From assembly GCF_002355515.1 (NCBI RefSeq), contig NZ_AP014809.1:2752501-2816500 (forward strand): a stretch of 64,000 bases of DNA. Reading direction: 5' to 3'. The DNA is from Methylorubrum populi (lineage in GTDB: Bacteria > Pseudomonadota > Alphaproteobacteria > Rhizobiales > Beijerinckiaceae). The notes below the pieces were generated by a model. The model did no database searches. It was not told the DNA's origin and saw only the letters and a program-made list of their open reading frames with translations. The stretch's first letter is position 1; each line of letters opens with the position of its first letter. This document shows positions 27,167 through 34,609 of the stretch, piece by piece. The position numbers were made by a program, and so were the translations under genes.

Positions 27167-28584
27167 TCGGTGCGGGCCTCGACTGCCATCGCGCCACCGA
27201 GCAGGGCGCAGTAAACCGGGTCGGACACGTCCACGCGCCAGATCCGACCCTGCGGCCCCGTCATGCCGGTGCGCAGGAGGTTGATGCGGGTGCGGCTCTC
27301 GCCTTGGCGCCCGAGCGCGCGGGAGAGCGGGTTGCTCCAGGTCCGTCCGCCATCGTCCGACCACGAGATCAGGACGCGCGGATCCGAGATCGTCGGATCG
27401 GCCGACAGGCCGCCGACGCCGAGCGCGAAGTCGAAATCCGCCCGCGGGATCGCGAGACGGGCGGGGAAGCCCTGCGCCGGCAGGCTCTCGACCCGGAAAC
27501 GCAGCGGGTCGCCGTCCTCGCCGAAGGCGCTCTCCGTCACCTCGAGCAGGCCGGCGCCAGCCGTGTCCCCGTAGAGCCAGCGCCCGAAGGCCTTCACGCT
27601 CTGCGACGCCCGCCAGCGGCTTGCCTGATGGCTGGCGCGCTCGTGCCATTGCTGCGTGGTTAGGTCGTAGACCCAGGTCCGCCCCGGCATGGAGACGACC
27701 CAGAAGGCGTGCCCCGCCACGAGGTGCACCGAGGCCTCGATCGCCTTTGGATCGACCTTCGCCGCCGCCGCGAGATCGCGCTCGACGTCGTGGTTCGAGA
27801 TCCGGGCCGGGCTGTAGCCGCTGAGCTGGTAGACGACTGAATCGTCCCCCACCCAGATCAGTTCGTTCGACCAGCCTTCCTCGTGGCCGGCGACCGCCCA
27901 CGGGCCGATCAGCCCGCGCGGGATGCCGGTGACGCGGGCGAGCGGAAAGCCGTTCGCCTGTGCCTGCCCGCCGTAGACGCCGATTCCCGACGGGCCGAAC
28001 AGGAAGAGCTCGTCCCGGAATGCGATGCCGCGCAGGAGCCCGCCGGGGCGCGCCTGCTCCGTCGTTTTGTCGTTGGTGTTGAAGGTCAGGCCGTTGATGC
28101 CGGTGGCGTAGCAGTCGCCGTTGCCGGCCGTGAAGAACAGGATGCCGAACAGTTCGCAGACCGAGTTCGGCGCCGGCAGGCCGGAGGGCGTCTGGAGCGG
28201 CTGCGGGGCCCCGTCGATAGGCAGGCGGTAAGCACCGAGTTCCGTCACCGCGACTGCGTCGGGGTTCGGCTGGCGGTTGTTGCGCGCGATGGTGATCCGC
28301 TCCGAGCCCGGCAGCGGCCCCACCGTGCTCACCGCGCGGTCCTCGGAGATCCGCACGAGGGCGTTCGAGTAAGCCGCGAGGACGACGGAGCCGACCTGCC
28401 GCGCGCCGCGAGGCCCTGACAGGCCGATGTCAACGAACCGCGAGAGGCCGGGTGCGCGCCGCACCGAAACCGGTGCACGGGCGCCGTCCCCGAGTTTCTC
28501 GGCGAACGCGTTGATCAGGCGGCCGGCGCCCTCCGCATCCGAGAGACCGGGGCGGCTGGACAGAGGCCATGCTATGGCGGGCAA
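27163..28584 (-). CDS. P22 gp10-like tail hub / packaged-DNA stabilisation protein
   Basis: The 473-residue protein has the beta-rich, propeller-like sequence of the gp10 family: the start ending in PGLSRF, SVVLAAYSNALVRIS, an internal FFTAGNGDCYATG, LFLFGPSGIGVYGG, the VWVVSMPGRTWVYDLTT-like strand, QQWHER, and a C-terminal ISWSDDGGRTWSNP. The family closes the tail after packaging and links portal, adaptor and tail needle. The start is TTG with GGAG upstream, 4 nt after the preceding small gene. It supports a P22-type tail for this prophage. Confidence 0.8.
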   Translation of the reverse strand: MPAIAWPLSSRPGLSDAEGAGRLINAFAEKLGDGARAPVSVRRAPGLSRFVDIGLSGPRGARQVGSVVLAAYSNALVRISEDRAVSTVGPLPGSERITIARNNRQPNPDAVAVTELGAYRLPIDGAPQPLQTPSGLPAPNSVCELFGILFFTAGNGDCYATGINGLTFNTNDKTTEQARPGGLLRGIAFRDELFLFGPSGIGVYGGQAQANGFPLARVTGIPRGLIGPWAVAGHEEGWSNELIWVGDDSVVYQLSGYSPARISNHDVERDLAAAAKVDPKAIEASVHLVAGHAFWVVSMPGRTWVYDLTTQQWHERASHQASRWRASQSVKAFGRWLYGDTAGAGLLEVTESAFGEDGDPLRFRVESLPAQGFPARLAIPRADFDFALGVGGLSADPTISDPRVLISWSDDGGRTWSNPLSRALGRQGESRTRINLLRTGMTGPQGRIWRVDVSDPVYCALLGGAMAVEARTE

Positions 28585-28588
28585 AGGG

Positions 28589-29017
28589 CTACTCCGGTCG
28601 CGTCAGGGCGTCGGCGATGATCGCGGCAAGTTGCGCGTCGGTCAGGCTGAGCGTCGTCTTCACGTGCTGCGCGAGCGGACCAGATGCCGTCACCAGGGCC
28701 GCGCCGTTCCAGGCGATGTTGATGGCGCTGCCGACATCCGATGGCACCGCATCCCGGCATGTGGCGATACGGCCTGCGCCGGTTGCTTCGAGGGCTGCCA
28801 GGAACTGCGACCGCCGCGGATCAGCGAACTTGCCACCGGTGATCGAAGCGGCGGCATACCGATCAGTACGAACCTGCCCGTTCGGATCGGCGGTCACCTT
28901 GCCAGCGAGCGCGGCGTTGAGAACACTCGTCAGCACTACGGGGTCAGAAGGCGGGGCTGGGGTCTGGCTGCCGGCCTGGAGCGCAGCGACACGGGCTTTT
29001 AAGGTGGCAAGGGACAT
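28589..29017 (-). CDS. Small tail-module protein, paralogue of the 18582-18941 product
   Basis: The 142-residue product starts with a short coiled coil (SLATLKARVAALQAG). Its C-terminal half (CRDAVPSDVGSAINIAW then TTLSLTDAQLAAI) matches the order found in the 119-residue protein at 18582-18941. No family is recognised. The duplication inside one operon suggests two fibre-associated subunits. Confidence 0.65.
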   Translation of the reverse strand: MSLATLKARVAALQAGSQTPAPPSDPVVLTSVLNAALAGKVTADPNGQVRTDRYAAASITGGKFADPRRSQFLAALEATGAGRIATCRDAVPSDVGSAINIAWNGAALVTASGPLAQHVKTTLSLTDAQLAAIIADALTRPE

Positions 29018-29029
29018 CGTGCGCCAGCC

Positions 29030-29614
29030 TTATCGTTGCCCGGCAGCGATCCAAAACGCGTCGAGGGCCGCGTCGTCAGTCTTGCCAAATACTCGGCCTA
29101 GCAGAGGCACGAGGCTATGTTCGCGCGGGTATGACTTCGCGCCACGCAGGAAGATCGTCACGTTAAACCGCTGATCCTCGTCAGTGATGAGGCGGTTGAC
29201 AGCCTCGGCCAACGTCGGCGGCAGCACGCCAGCACCGGACCACTCAAGCGCCTCGTCGTGAGTGATGATGCCCTCTTGCGCAGCCTGCCCAGCGAACTGC
29301 CAATCATCCACGAGAGACGGAACAAGCACGGGCGGGGGGCTTACCGGCGGCTCATGGGCAACGACCCCCTCGCCGTCCCAGCGCCGCCGGCCGGAGTTAT
29401 TGATGAACTCGCCCCACTGCTCGTTGGTGATTGCGACTACACCATCCGGGATCGCTGGGTTTCGCTCTTCGCCGACGACGGAGGCAACCGGCTGGGGATT
29501 GTCCTCGCTTGGCTCGGGGGTCGGCCCATAGATGGGCAGCATCAACGGGCCATGAATGTCTGGGGTGTAGAACCCCAGGGGCAGTCCGCCATTGTCGAAC
29601 AGACCGTACTTCAT
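29030..29614 (-). CDS. Tail-fibre-associated protein (assembly-type)
   Basis: The 194-residue product starts MKYGLFDNGGLPLGFYTPDI and contains IPDGVVAITNEQWGEFINN followed by RRRWDGEGVVAHEPP. This is the layout of small proteins encoded after tail-fibre genes and often annotated as fibre assembly or accessory factors. The C-terminal half is helical (TLAEAVNRLITDEDQRFN). It starts directly after the collagen-like fibre stop, with GGGGG-type purines as ribosome-binding site. I chose ATG 29614 over an upstream in-frame start that overlaps the fibre gene. Confidence 0.65.
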   Translation of the reverse strand: MKYGLFDNGGLPLGFYTPDIHGPLMLPIYGPTPEPSEDNPQPVASVVGEERNPAIPDGVVAITNEQWGEFINNSGRRRWDGEGVVAHEPPVSPPPVLVPSLVDDWQFAGQAAQEGIITHDEALEWSGAGVLPPTLAEAVNRLITDEDQRFNVTIFLRGAKSYPREHSLVPLLGRVFGKTDDAALDAFWIAAGQR

Positions 29615-29615
29615 C

Positions 29616-31058
29616 TCAGTACCCCCAAGAAAACCAGCGAACAGGTTGATTGGCGCTGGCCGCCACCGTCCCCCCATTGATCGCAATTCGCGCTCTGACG
29701 GCAAAGCTGCTGTTTCCGAGCTGGTCAGTGGTGACGAGATACACGCGATCTCCCGGCGTACCCCCTTCCATGTAGGCTATAGCCCCCAAGATAGAGCCCG
29801 GATAATTGGTGTTGAGCACTTGAAGGTAATCACTAACCGTCGACTCGGCCCGCCCCCACTGGACAATAAATCCGTTCGGAAACTTAGTATACCCGTTTAC
29901 TGCGAAGTTTTTTACAGAAAGAAAGTCTAGCCATATATTTCCCAGATCGACGCCATCGACTGAGCCTTTAAGCGCATCTCCGCTCCACCCAACATAAATC
30001 TTATTGGATAGCTGGCCTGGGCCACCACCCTGTTGCACGGGTGTAAAGCCGAGCGCCGGCTGTGCTCCCGACTCGGCGGGCGTCGGAGACACAAGCGCCT
30101 TCCCGTCGGCGCGGTTGTAGGAGCCTACTGTCCAGTTACCCAAACTGTCTGAAAACGCCCAAGCTGTATCGCCCGGTTGCGTAGCGATGTTTGCGCCGGT
30201 CGGCAGGGCGAGGCTATCCGCGTTGTGAACGAGCACGCACCCACCCGAGAAAGTGAGCTGACGCGGAACGTTGGGTTTCGTCCCGAAACTAAAGATCGCA
30301 GCCGCTCCAGTGATGAGCGCTCGAACCGTCGTGATGGCTCCGAGATCGACCGTCGCCTGCGAGGCAACCGTCGTGCGCGACATGCGCAGGTCGAGCCCCG
30401 CGCCCTCCGAGAGATCGGAGAACATTCCAGCGGTGTCGGAGGCGATGCCGAGGATCACATCGCGGACGTTGGTGCCGTCCGATGCTGCAATCGGCACATC
30501 TGTGCCATAAAGCGTGATGCTTGATCCGGTCTGATTGTTGACCGTGGTCGGCGTGCCTTGCGGCCCGGTAGCTCCTGTTGCACCCGGAGCGCCGTCCTTA
30601 CCTGCCGGTCCGGTTGCTCCTGTGGCTCCAGTCTGACCGGTTGCTCCCGTCGCTCCGGTTGCCCCAGTAGCACCGGGCGTCCCATCCTTGCCGGCCGGTC
30701 CGGTCGGCCCAGTTGCGCCGTCTGCACCAGGGGCACCAGGGGCACCGTCCTTTCCATCTGCGCCCGCCGGGCCAGTCGCGCCCGTCGCGCCGATCGGTCC
30801 AGGCTCTCCGTCCTTGCCCGGCGGCCCAGGTTCACCATCCTTGCCCGGTGGTCCGGGCTCGCCGATGGAGCCGCCCCCGCTCAAGTTGAACTCGACGAAG
30901 GCACCTCCTCCGGTGCCAATCAGCAGCACCTTGTCGGGGAAGACGATCAGGGGCTCGCCCTCAAGCAGGGCGTCCATACCCGTGGATGGCGGGCGATAGC
31001 CGGGCGTGAACGCGCGCGCGAGGCGGGGGCGGGCTTCCTCCTGGAGCGTGCGCGCCAT
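29616..31058 (-). CDS. Collagen-like tail fibre protein
   Basis: The 480-residue protein has an N-terminal virion-binding segment (to residue 60), about 35 Gly-X-Y triplets (residues 63-170, with units such as [10 protein letters not shown] and [10 protein letters not shown]), then a beta-rich domain. A C-terminal cap follows ([16 protein letters not shown] to [10 protein letters not shown]) of the kind that ends many tail fibres. The collagen-like part should form a triple helix, giving a trimeric rod. It is the clearest receptor-binding candidate without a signal peptide. Its downstream partner gene may help folding. Confidence 0.85.
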   Translation of the reverse strand: MARTLQEEARPRLARAFTPGYRPPSTGMDALLEGEPLIVFPDKVLLIGTGGGAFVEFNLSGGGSIGEPGPPGKDGEPGPPGKDGEPGPIGATGATGPAGADGKDGAPGAPGADGATGPTGPAGKDGTPGATGATGATGATGQTGATGATGPAGKDGAPGATGATGPQGTPTTVNNQTGSSITLYGTDVPIAASDGTNVRDVILGIASDTAGMFSDLSEGAGLDLRMSRTTVASQATVDLGAITTVRALITGAAAIFSFGTKPNVPRQLTFSGGCVLVHNADSLALPTGANIATQPGDTAWAFSDSLGNWTVGSYNRADGKALVSPTPAESGAQPALGFTPVQQGGGPGQLSNKIYVGWSGDALKGSVDGVDLGNIWLDFLSVKNFAVNGYTKFPNGFIVQWGRAESTVSDYLQVLNTNYPGSILGAIAYMEGGTPGDRVYLVTTDQLGNSSFAVRARIAINGGTVAASANQPVRWFSWGY

Positions 31059-31061
31059 AGA

Positions 31062-31514
31062 TCAGCCTCGCCGTCCGCCGTCGACCGTGACGTCGAGATC
31101 GATGTCCTCGGGCGGCGTGATCGGCCGGCCGCGGCTGTTGATCGGGAGCGAGCCGCCGCGCCTGCCCCAGAACTGCTCCAGGCGCATCGGCGGCCGGGCG
31201 TCGTAGACCCGGTAGGCGAGCTTGAGGTCGGTGCGGGCTTGCTCGGCTGCCGTCTTGATCTCGCCCGCCCGGGTGCCGCCGATGCCGAACGGCACCATGG
31301 CCCGTTCGGCGACGATGTCCGCAAGCGGCAGGTAAGCCGCGTCGTCGATCTCATCACCGTTGAGCTTGGCGACCCCGTCGTCGAGGAGCTTCGCGCACAC
31401 GGGGTCGATCAGGTCGTCGACCTCGGCGCGGTCCTCATCGCTCGGTGCTTGGCCGGCGGCGAGCACGCCGAGGTTCTTGAGAACCCGCGCGATCAGATCC
31501 TCGCGGGTCCGCAT
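31062..31514 (-). CDS. Head-tail adaptor, P22 gp4-like
   Basis: The 150-residue product begins MRTREDLIARVLKNLGVLA and has a helical N-terminal domain (EDRAEVDDLIDPVCAKLLDD) followed by LADIVAERAMVPFGIGG. This is the form of the short connector proteins that extend the portal in P22-like phages. It lies between the coat and fibre genes and starts 1 nt after the coiled-coil gene. Identification rests on length, order and these helices. Confidence 0.6.
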   Translation of the reverse strand: MRTREDLIARVLKNLGVLAAGQAPSDEDRAEVDDLIDPVCAKLLDDGVAKLNGDEIDDAAYLPLADIVAERAMVPFGIGGTRAGEIKTAAEQARTDLKLAYRVYDARPPMRLEQFWGRRGGSLPINSRGRPITPPEDIDLDVTVDGGRRG

Positions 31515-31515
31515 G

Positions 31516-32046
31516 TCAGCGGCCCTTCGCGGCGGCGGCGGGCTTCGGCTTGGTGGCCTCGTCGAGGTCGGCCTTCACCTGCGCGAGGTCAGCGGTCAGC
31601 GCCTCGACCGCGGCTTTGGCGGCGTCGCGCTCGGCGGCGTTCACGCGGCCGTCCTCGTGCGCCTTGGCGAGGGAATCGCGGAGATCAGCCATCGCCGTGG
31701 AGGCGTCGCCGAGCGCGGCTTCGGCCGCATCGATCTCGGCGATGAGGCGCTCATTCTCGGCCGAACCGGTCTCGATCACGGCCTTGAGGCGATCGATTTC
31801 GGTCAGGGCGGCGAGCAGCTCATCGACGGCGGACGGCTCCGACGCCGGCTCCTCGATCGCATGGGCGAAGGTCAGGCCGGTGGCGCGCATGGTGAGCGCG
31901 TCGGCGGTCGCGAGCGCCGGGTCGGTGATGACGGTGGGCGACGCGGACCAGCTCTCGGGAAGGGCGGCGCCGGGCGCAAGGTCGAAGATCTTGGCGGACC
32001 CGTCGGCCTTGTAGCCCCAGGTCGGGATGGTCTCGGTGGTGTCCAT
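31516..32046 (-). CDS. Coiled-coil structural-module protein
   Basis: The 176-residue protein has a beta-like N-terminus (TIPTWGYKADGSAKIFDLAPG, an end segment common in phage head decorations) and a long coiled coil (residues 70-165, LLAALTEIDRLKAVIE onward) ending in a KPKPAAAAKGR tail. No family is recognised. A 12-bp perfect hairpin separates it from the coat gene. Confidence 0.6.
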   Translation of the reverse strand: MDTTETIPTWGYKADGSAKIFDLAPGAALPESWSASPTVITDPALATADALTMRATGLTFAHAIEEPASEPSAVDELLAALTEIDRLKAVIETGSAENERLIAEIDAAEAALGDASTAMADLRDSLAKAHEDGRVNAAERDAAKAAVEALTADLAQVKADLDEATKPKPAAAAKGR

Positions 32047-32090
32047 GAACGCCTCGTCGGAGGTGACGGGGCGCGCACGGCCCCAGAACG

Positions 32091-32119
32091 ACGAAGGGCC
32101 CCCACGCGGGGCCCTTCGT
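32091..32119. other. Perfect hairpin between coat gene and downstream genes
   Basis: ACGAAGGGCCCC (32091-32102) pairs with GGGGCCCTTCGT (32108-32119) around a 5-nt loop. There is no T-run on either side. It may protect the abundant coat mRNA from 3' decay or partly lower downstream expression. Confidence 0.6.
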
Positions 32120-32143
32120 CTTCAGTCGGTGGTAAGAGACGGC

Positions 32144-33379
32144 TTAGCCGCTGACGCGGGTGCCGAGGCGCGGGTCGATGGCGGCCACGCCGTACAGCAC
32201 GTCGAGACGCCAGGACGACACGCGGTTCGGGCCGTCGAAGTAGGGCACCAGCATCACGTGGATGCCCTTGTAGTCCTGCGTCCCGATCTGCTCGGTCGGG
32301 ACACCGGCCGGCTTCTCGAAGGGCACGCACACCAGAGCCAGCGCGTTCCGGTGGAACATGAGGTTCTGCTGGAAGGTGGACGAGGCCGCACCGTTCCAGG
32401 TCACCACCGCACCGGCGGCCGGAGCGGCCGAGACAGTCTGGTAGGCGCCCGAGGTGATGATCGCCGGGGCGATCTGCACCGCAGCGTTGCCGGAACCGTC
32501 GGCGGTGGCCGCGGCGGTGGCAACGAACTGCTGGAGGTAGGGCAGAACCTGCTTGGTCACCGGGTTGACGGCGAACACGCCCGCCAGGGTGAACACCTCA
32601 CCCGCGCGGACCGTACCGCCGGCACCGAGGCCGGCCATGTTGAGCGTCTGGCCCCAGGAGTTCGCCTGCGCGCCGGAGTAGGACACCGCCTGACCGGCGC
32701 CGTTCACGGTGCCGTTGGTGCGGGTGCCCGTGGTCAGCGTCGGGGCGTTCTGGGTCATGAACGGCTCGACACCGGCGAGGCCGCCGAGCTTCGCCTTGCG
32801 GTAGGCGTCGGTGTTGGCGCCGTCGATGTAGAGCTGCGCCTGGTTGCCGAGCAGCGCGACGTGGTCGGCCGGCGACAGGGCGGCGGAGCGCTCGTCGGAC
32901 GGGACGGCCATTTCGTTGAGGCGTTGCACGCCCGCGAGGAACTTGCCGTAGTTCGCGATGGTGGTGCCCGGGGTGCCGACCCAGTTCCAGAAGTTCTGCA
33001 GCGCGCAGGCGTGCAGATCCTGGTCGATCTGGTTGGCGATCGGCACCATGGCCGGCTTGATCACGCGCTCGGCGAGGTCACCGATGTTGAGCGCGAGGTC
33101 GGTCGAGGAGAACTGGAAGTCGACGCCGGCCACCTTGTTGACCTGGATCGCGGTCTTACCCTCGATGACGTCCTGGTTGGACGCGACGAGGCCGGTGCGG
33201 ACGCGGAACTGCGCCGGCTTCCGGATGGAGACCGTGTCACCGACCTTGTAGCCGTTGACGTTCTTCGAGAACTCGTCCTCGTAGCCGCGGAAGACGCGGG
33301 AGCCCATGCCGAGCTCGTTGTCGAGGATCTTCACCGCCGCCTTGGCGATGATATTGGCGGTTGCGATGGTGTTGGGCAC
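32144..33379 (-). CDS. Major capsid protein, P22 coat type
   Basis: The 411-residue protein fits the P22 coat family in length and landmarks: an N-terminal IAKAAVKILDNELGMGSRVF, the KVGDTVSIRKPAQFRVRTG strand, VDFQFSSTDLALNIGDLAER, a helix with IANQIDQDLHACALQNFWNW, and the C-terminal HRNALALVCVPFEKPAG and RLDVLYGVAAIDPRLG. It forms the icosahedral shell with help from the scaffold encoded immediately upstream (27-nt gap). A strong hairpin follows its stop. Confidence 0.9.
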   Translation of the reverse strand: MPNTIATANIIAKAAVKILDNELGMGSRVFRGYEDEFSKNVNGYKVGDTVSIRKPAQFRVRTGLVASNQDVIEGKTAIQVNKVAGVDFQFSSTDLALNIGDLAERVIKPAMVPIANQIDQDLHACALQNFWNWVGTPGTTIANYGKFLAGVQRLNEMAVPSDERSAALSPADHVALLGNQAQLYIDGANTDAYRKAKLGGLAGVEPFMTQNAPTLTTGTRTNGTVNGAGQAVSYSGAQANSWGQTLNMAGLGAGGTVRAGEVFTLAGVFAVNPVTKQVLPYLQQFVATAAATADGSGNAAVQIAPAIITSGAYQTVSAAPAAGAVVTWNGAASSTFQQNLMFHRNALALVCVPFEKPAGVPTEQIGTQDYKGIHVMLVPYFDGPNRVSSWRLDVLYGVAAIDPRLGTRVSG

Positions 33380-33406
33380 GGAGAGTTATCCTTCGACTTG
33401 AGGTGG

Positions 33407-34285
33407 TTAGCCGTATTGTTTGGCCAGCCACGCATCGAGATCGCTGTCGGGGGACGACGGCTTGGATGATCCGGACACCTGCTTGGCAGGGGTCGGAGCG
33501 GCGGTTGCAGTCTTGGGTTTCGCCAGGGTCAGGCGCGCTTCGAGCCGACCGACTTCCTTCGTCGCGTCGCGCTCGGACATCCCGTTGAGCTTGGTGAGCA
33601 CATCGGGGTTCTTGGCGAGGTAATAGGCGAGCAGCCCGCCCTTCTCGCTCTCGATCACCAGCTCGGTGACGTGGGGCTTCACCTCGCGGTCCTTGGCCGC
33701 CGCGAGCGCCTTGTCGAAGTCCGGGATCTTGCCCCGGGTCTCGTCGAGACGATCCTGGAAGGCCTCGATCGCGGCCTCGCGGTGGGCTTCCGCATCGGCG
33801 GTCTGCCGGCGCGTCGCTTCGGCCTCACGGTCGGCATGGCGCTGCACCGCGATCGCCTTGTTGATGCGGTACTCGGCCTTGGCGTCCTCGAAAGCCGCCC
33901 AGTCCTTGAAGTCCTCCTCCTTCGGAGCCGGCCCGATCTCCTTCTCGATGGCGGTAGCGCGATCTTCGCCGGCAGCCGGAGCCGCGCTGCGAAGGGATGC
34001 GATCTCGTCCTTGAGGCGGCCGATCTGGTCCTGCATCCGCTGGATGCCGGTACGTCTCTTGGGCTTGTCCTCGCCGCCCTCACCCTCGGCCTTCGCAGGC
34101 TCCGGCTTCGGTTCGGCGGCAGATTCGCCCCCTTCTTCCCCTGGCGTGGCGGCGCCCGTCTCGACCTCGGCCGTCTGGCCTTCGGTCTGAACGGTCGTCG
34201 CTTCCGAGGCTTCGCCACCTGCCGCCGGCGTCTCCGCCTGCGCGCCCAGCACGATCAGATCCTCGTCCATGTGTCGTTGGTCCAT
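33407..34285 (-). CDS. Scaffolding protein
   Basis: The 292-residue product is acidic and Ala/Glu-rich in its first 80 residues, then mostly charged helix (KRRTGIQRMQDQIGRLKDEI, EAHREAAIEAFQDRLDE). It contains LLAYYLAKNPDVLTKLNGM and ends with a short basic-acidic tail (SDLDAWLAKQYG), the layout of P22-type scaffolds. The gene lies between portal-side genes and the coat gene. ATG 34285 has no Shine-Dalgarno and directly abuts an apparent terminator; ATG 34270 is the other option. A longer upstream reading frame is not credible. Confidence 0.75.
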   Translation of the reverse strand: MDQRHMDEDLIVLGAQAETPAAGGEASEATTVQTEGQTAEVETGAATPGEEGGESAAEPKPEPAKAEGEGGEDKPKRRTGIQRMQDQIGRLKDEIASLRSAAPAAGEDRATAIEKEIGPAPKEEDFKDWAAFEDAKAEYRINKAIAVQRHADREAEATRRQTADAEAHREAAIEAFQDRLDETRGKIPDFDKALAAAKDREVKPHVTELVIESEKGGLLAYYLAKNPDVLTKLNGMSERDATKEVGRLEARLTLAKPKTATAAPTPAKQVSGSSKPSSPDSDLDAWLAKQYG

Positions 34286-34286
34286 G

Positions 34287-34318
34287 AAAAAACCCGCCGC
34301 GCGGTGAGCGGGCGGGTT
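34287..34318 (-). terminator. Terminator-like hairpin abutting the scaffold start
   Basis: On the minus strand AACCCGCC (34318-34311) pairs with GGCGGGTT (34298-34291), followed by six T and, two bases later, the scaffold start codon. It would end transcription from the GH5 gene or act as an attenuator for scaffold and coat. Confidence 0.65.
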
Positions 34319-34406
34319 CGGTGCATCCTCACGGCCTGGCAGCGGGTCCGCCGGCCTGCGGGATCGAGGAGGGCGGGAAGCCCCAAGGTGAGCAGCTCGG
34401 CCCCGT

Positions 34407-34442
34407 AAGGAGGGGAGCTTGCACCACAAGGAGGGGAGCTTG
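34407..34442. repeat. Tandem 15-nt direct repeat in the 34.3-34.6 kb gap
   Basis: AAGGAGGGGAGCTTG occurs at 34407-34421 and 34428-34442, spaced by 6 nt. The 324-nt stretch 34286-34609 holds this repeat, the terminator-like hairpin and the palindrome at 34519. I see no gene in it. Confidence 0.6.
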
Positions 34443-34518
34443 CCGCCGATCAAGATAGTAGGATTGCCGCCGACGGGGCCGTGCCCGCACGTCTCGCGAC
34501 GGATAGTCCTTGGGGCTG

Positions 34519-34538
34519 TTTTGCCCGTCGGGTCAAGA
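34519..34538. promoter_or_regulatory. Dispersed late-region palindrome, copy 2
   Basis: On the minus strand it reads TTGACCCGACGGGCAAAAC, differing from the 20663 copy by one base at the dyad centre. It lies between the GH5 and scaffold genes, the only large gap inside the head operon. A late promoter or regulator site is plausible, though no good -10 is seen. Confidence 0.45.
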
Positions 34539-34609
34539 GGGTTCGAGCCGCTAAGGTGTCAGCGGCGCGTTGATGCCGGCCGCGAGCATGACTGGCGGCC
34601 GATTAGCAG

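Noticed and set aside
30540..30880. DNA repeat array considered at the GGTGC/CTCC-rich stretch
   Set aside because: The periodicity is three-codon and comes from the Gly-X-Y collagen-like coding sequence of the tail fibre.
33407..34453. Longer start for the scaffold gene at 34453
   Set aside because: It would translate through the terminator-like hairpin and the tandem repeat, giving a repetitive basic leader that looks non-coding.
34538..34550. Possible second copy of the tRNA T-loop (GGGTTCGAG) as att core
   Set aside because: Only nine bases match tRNA-Val and the flanks differ, so it is probably chance.
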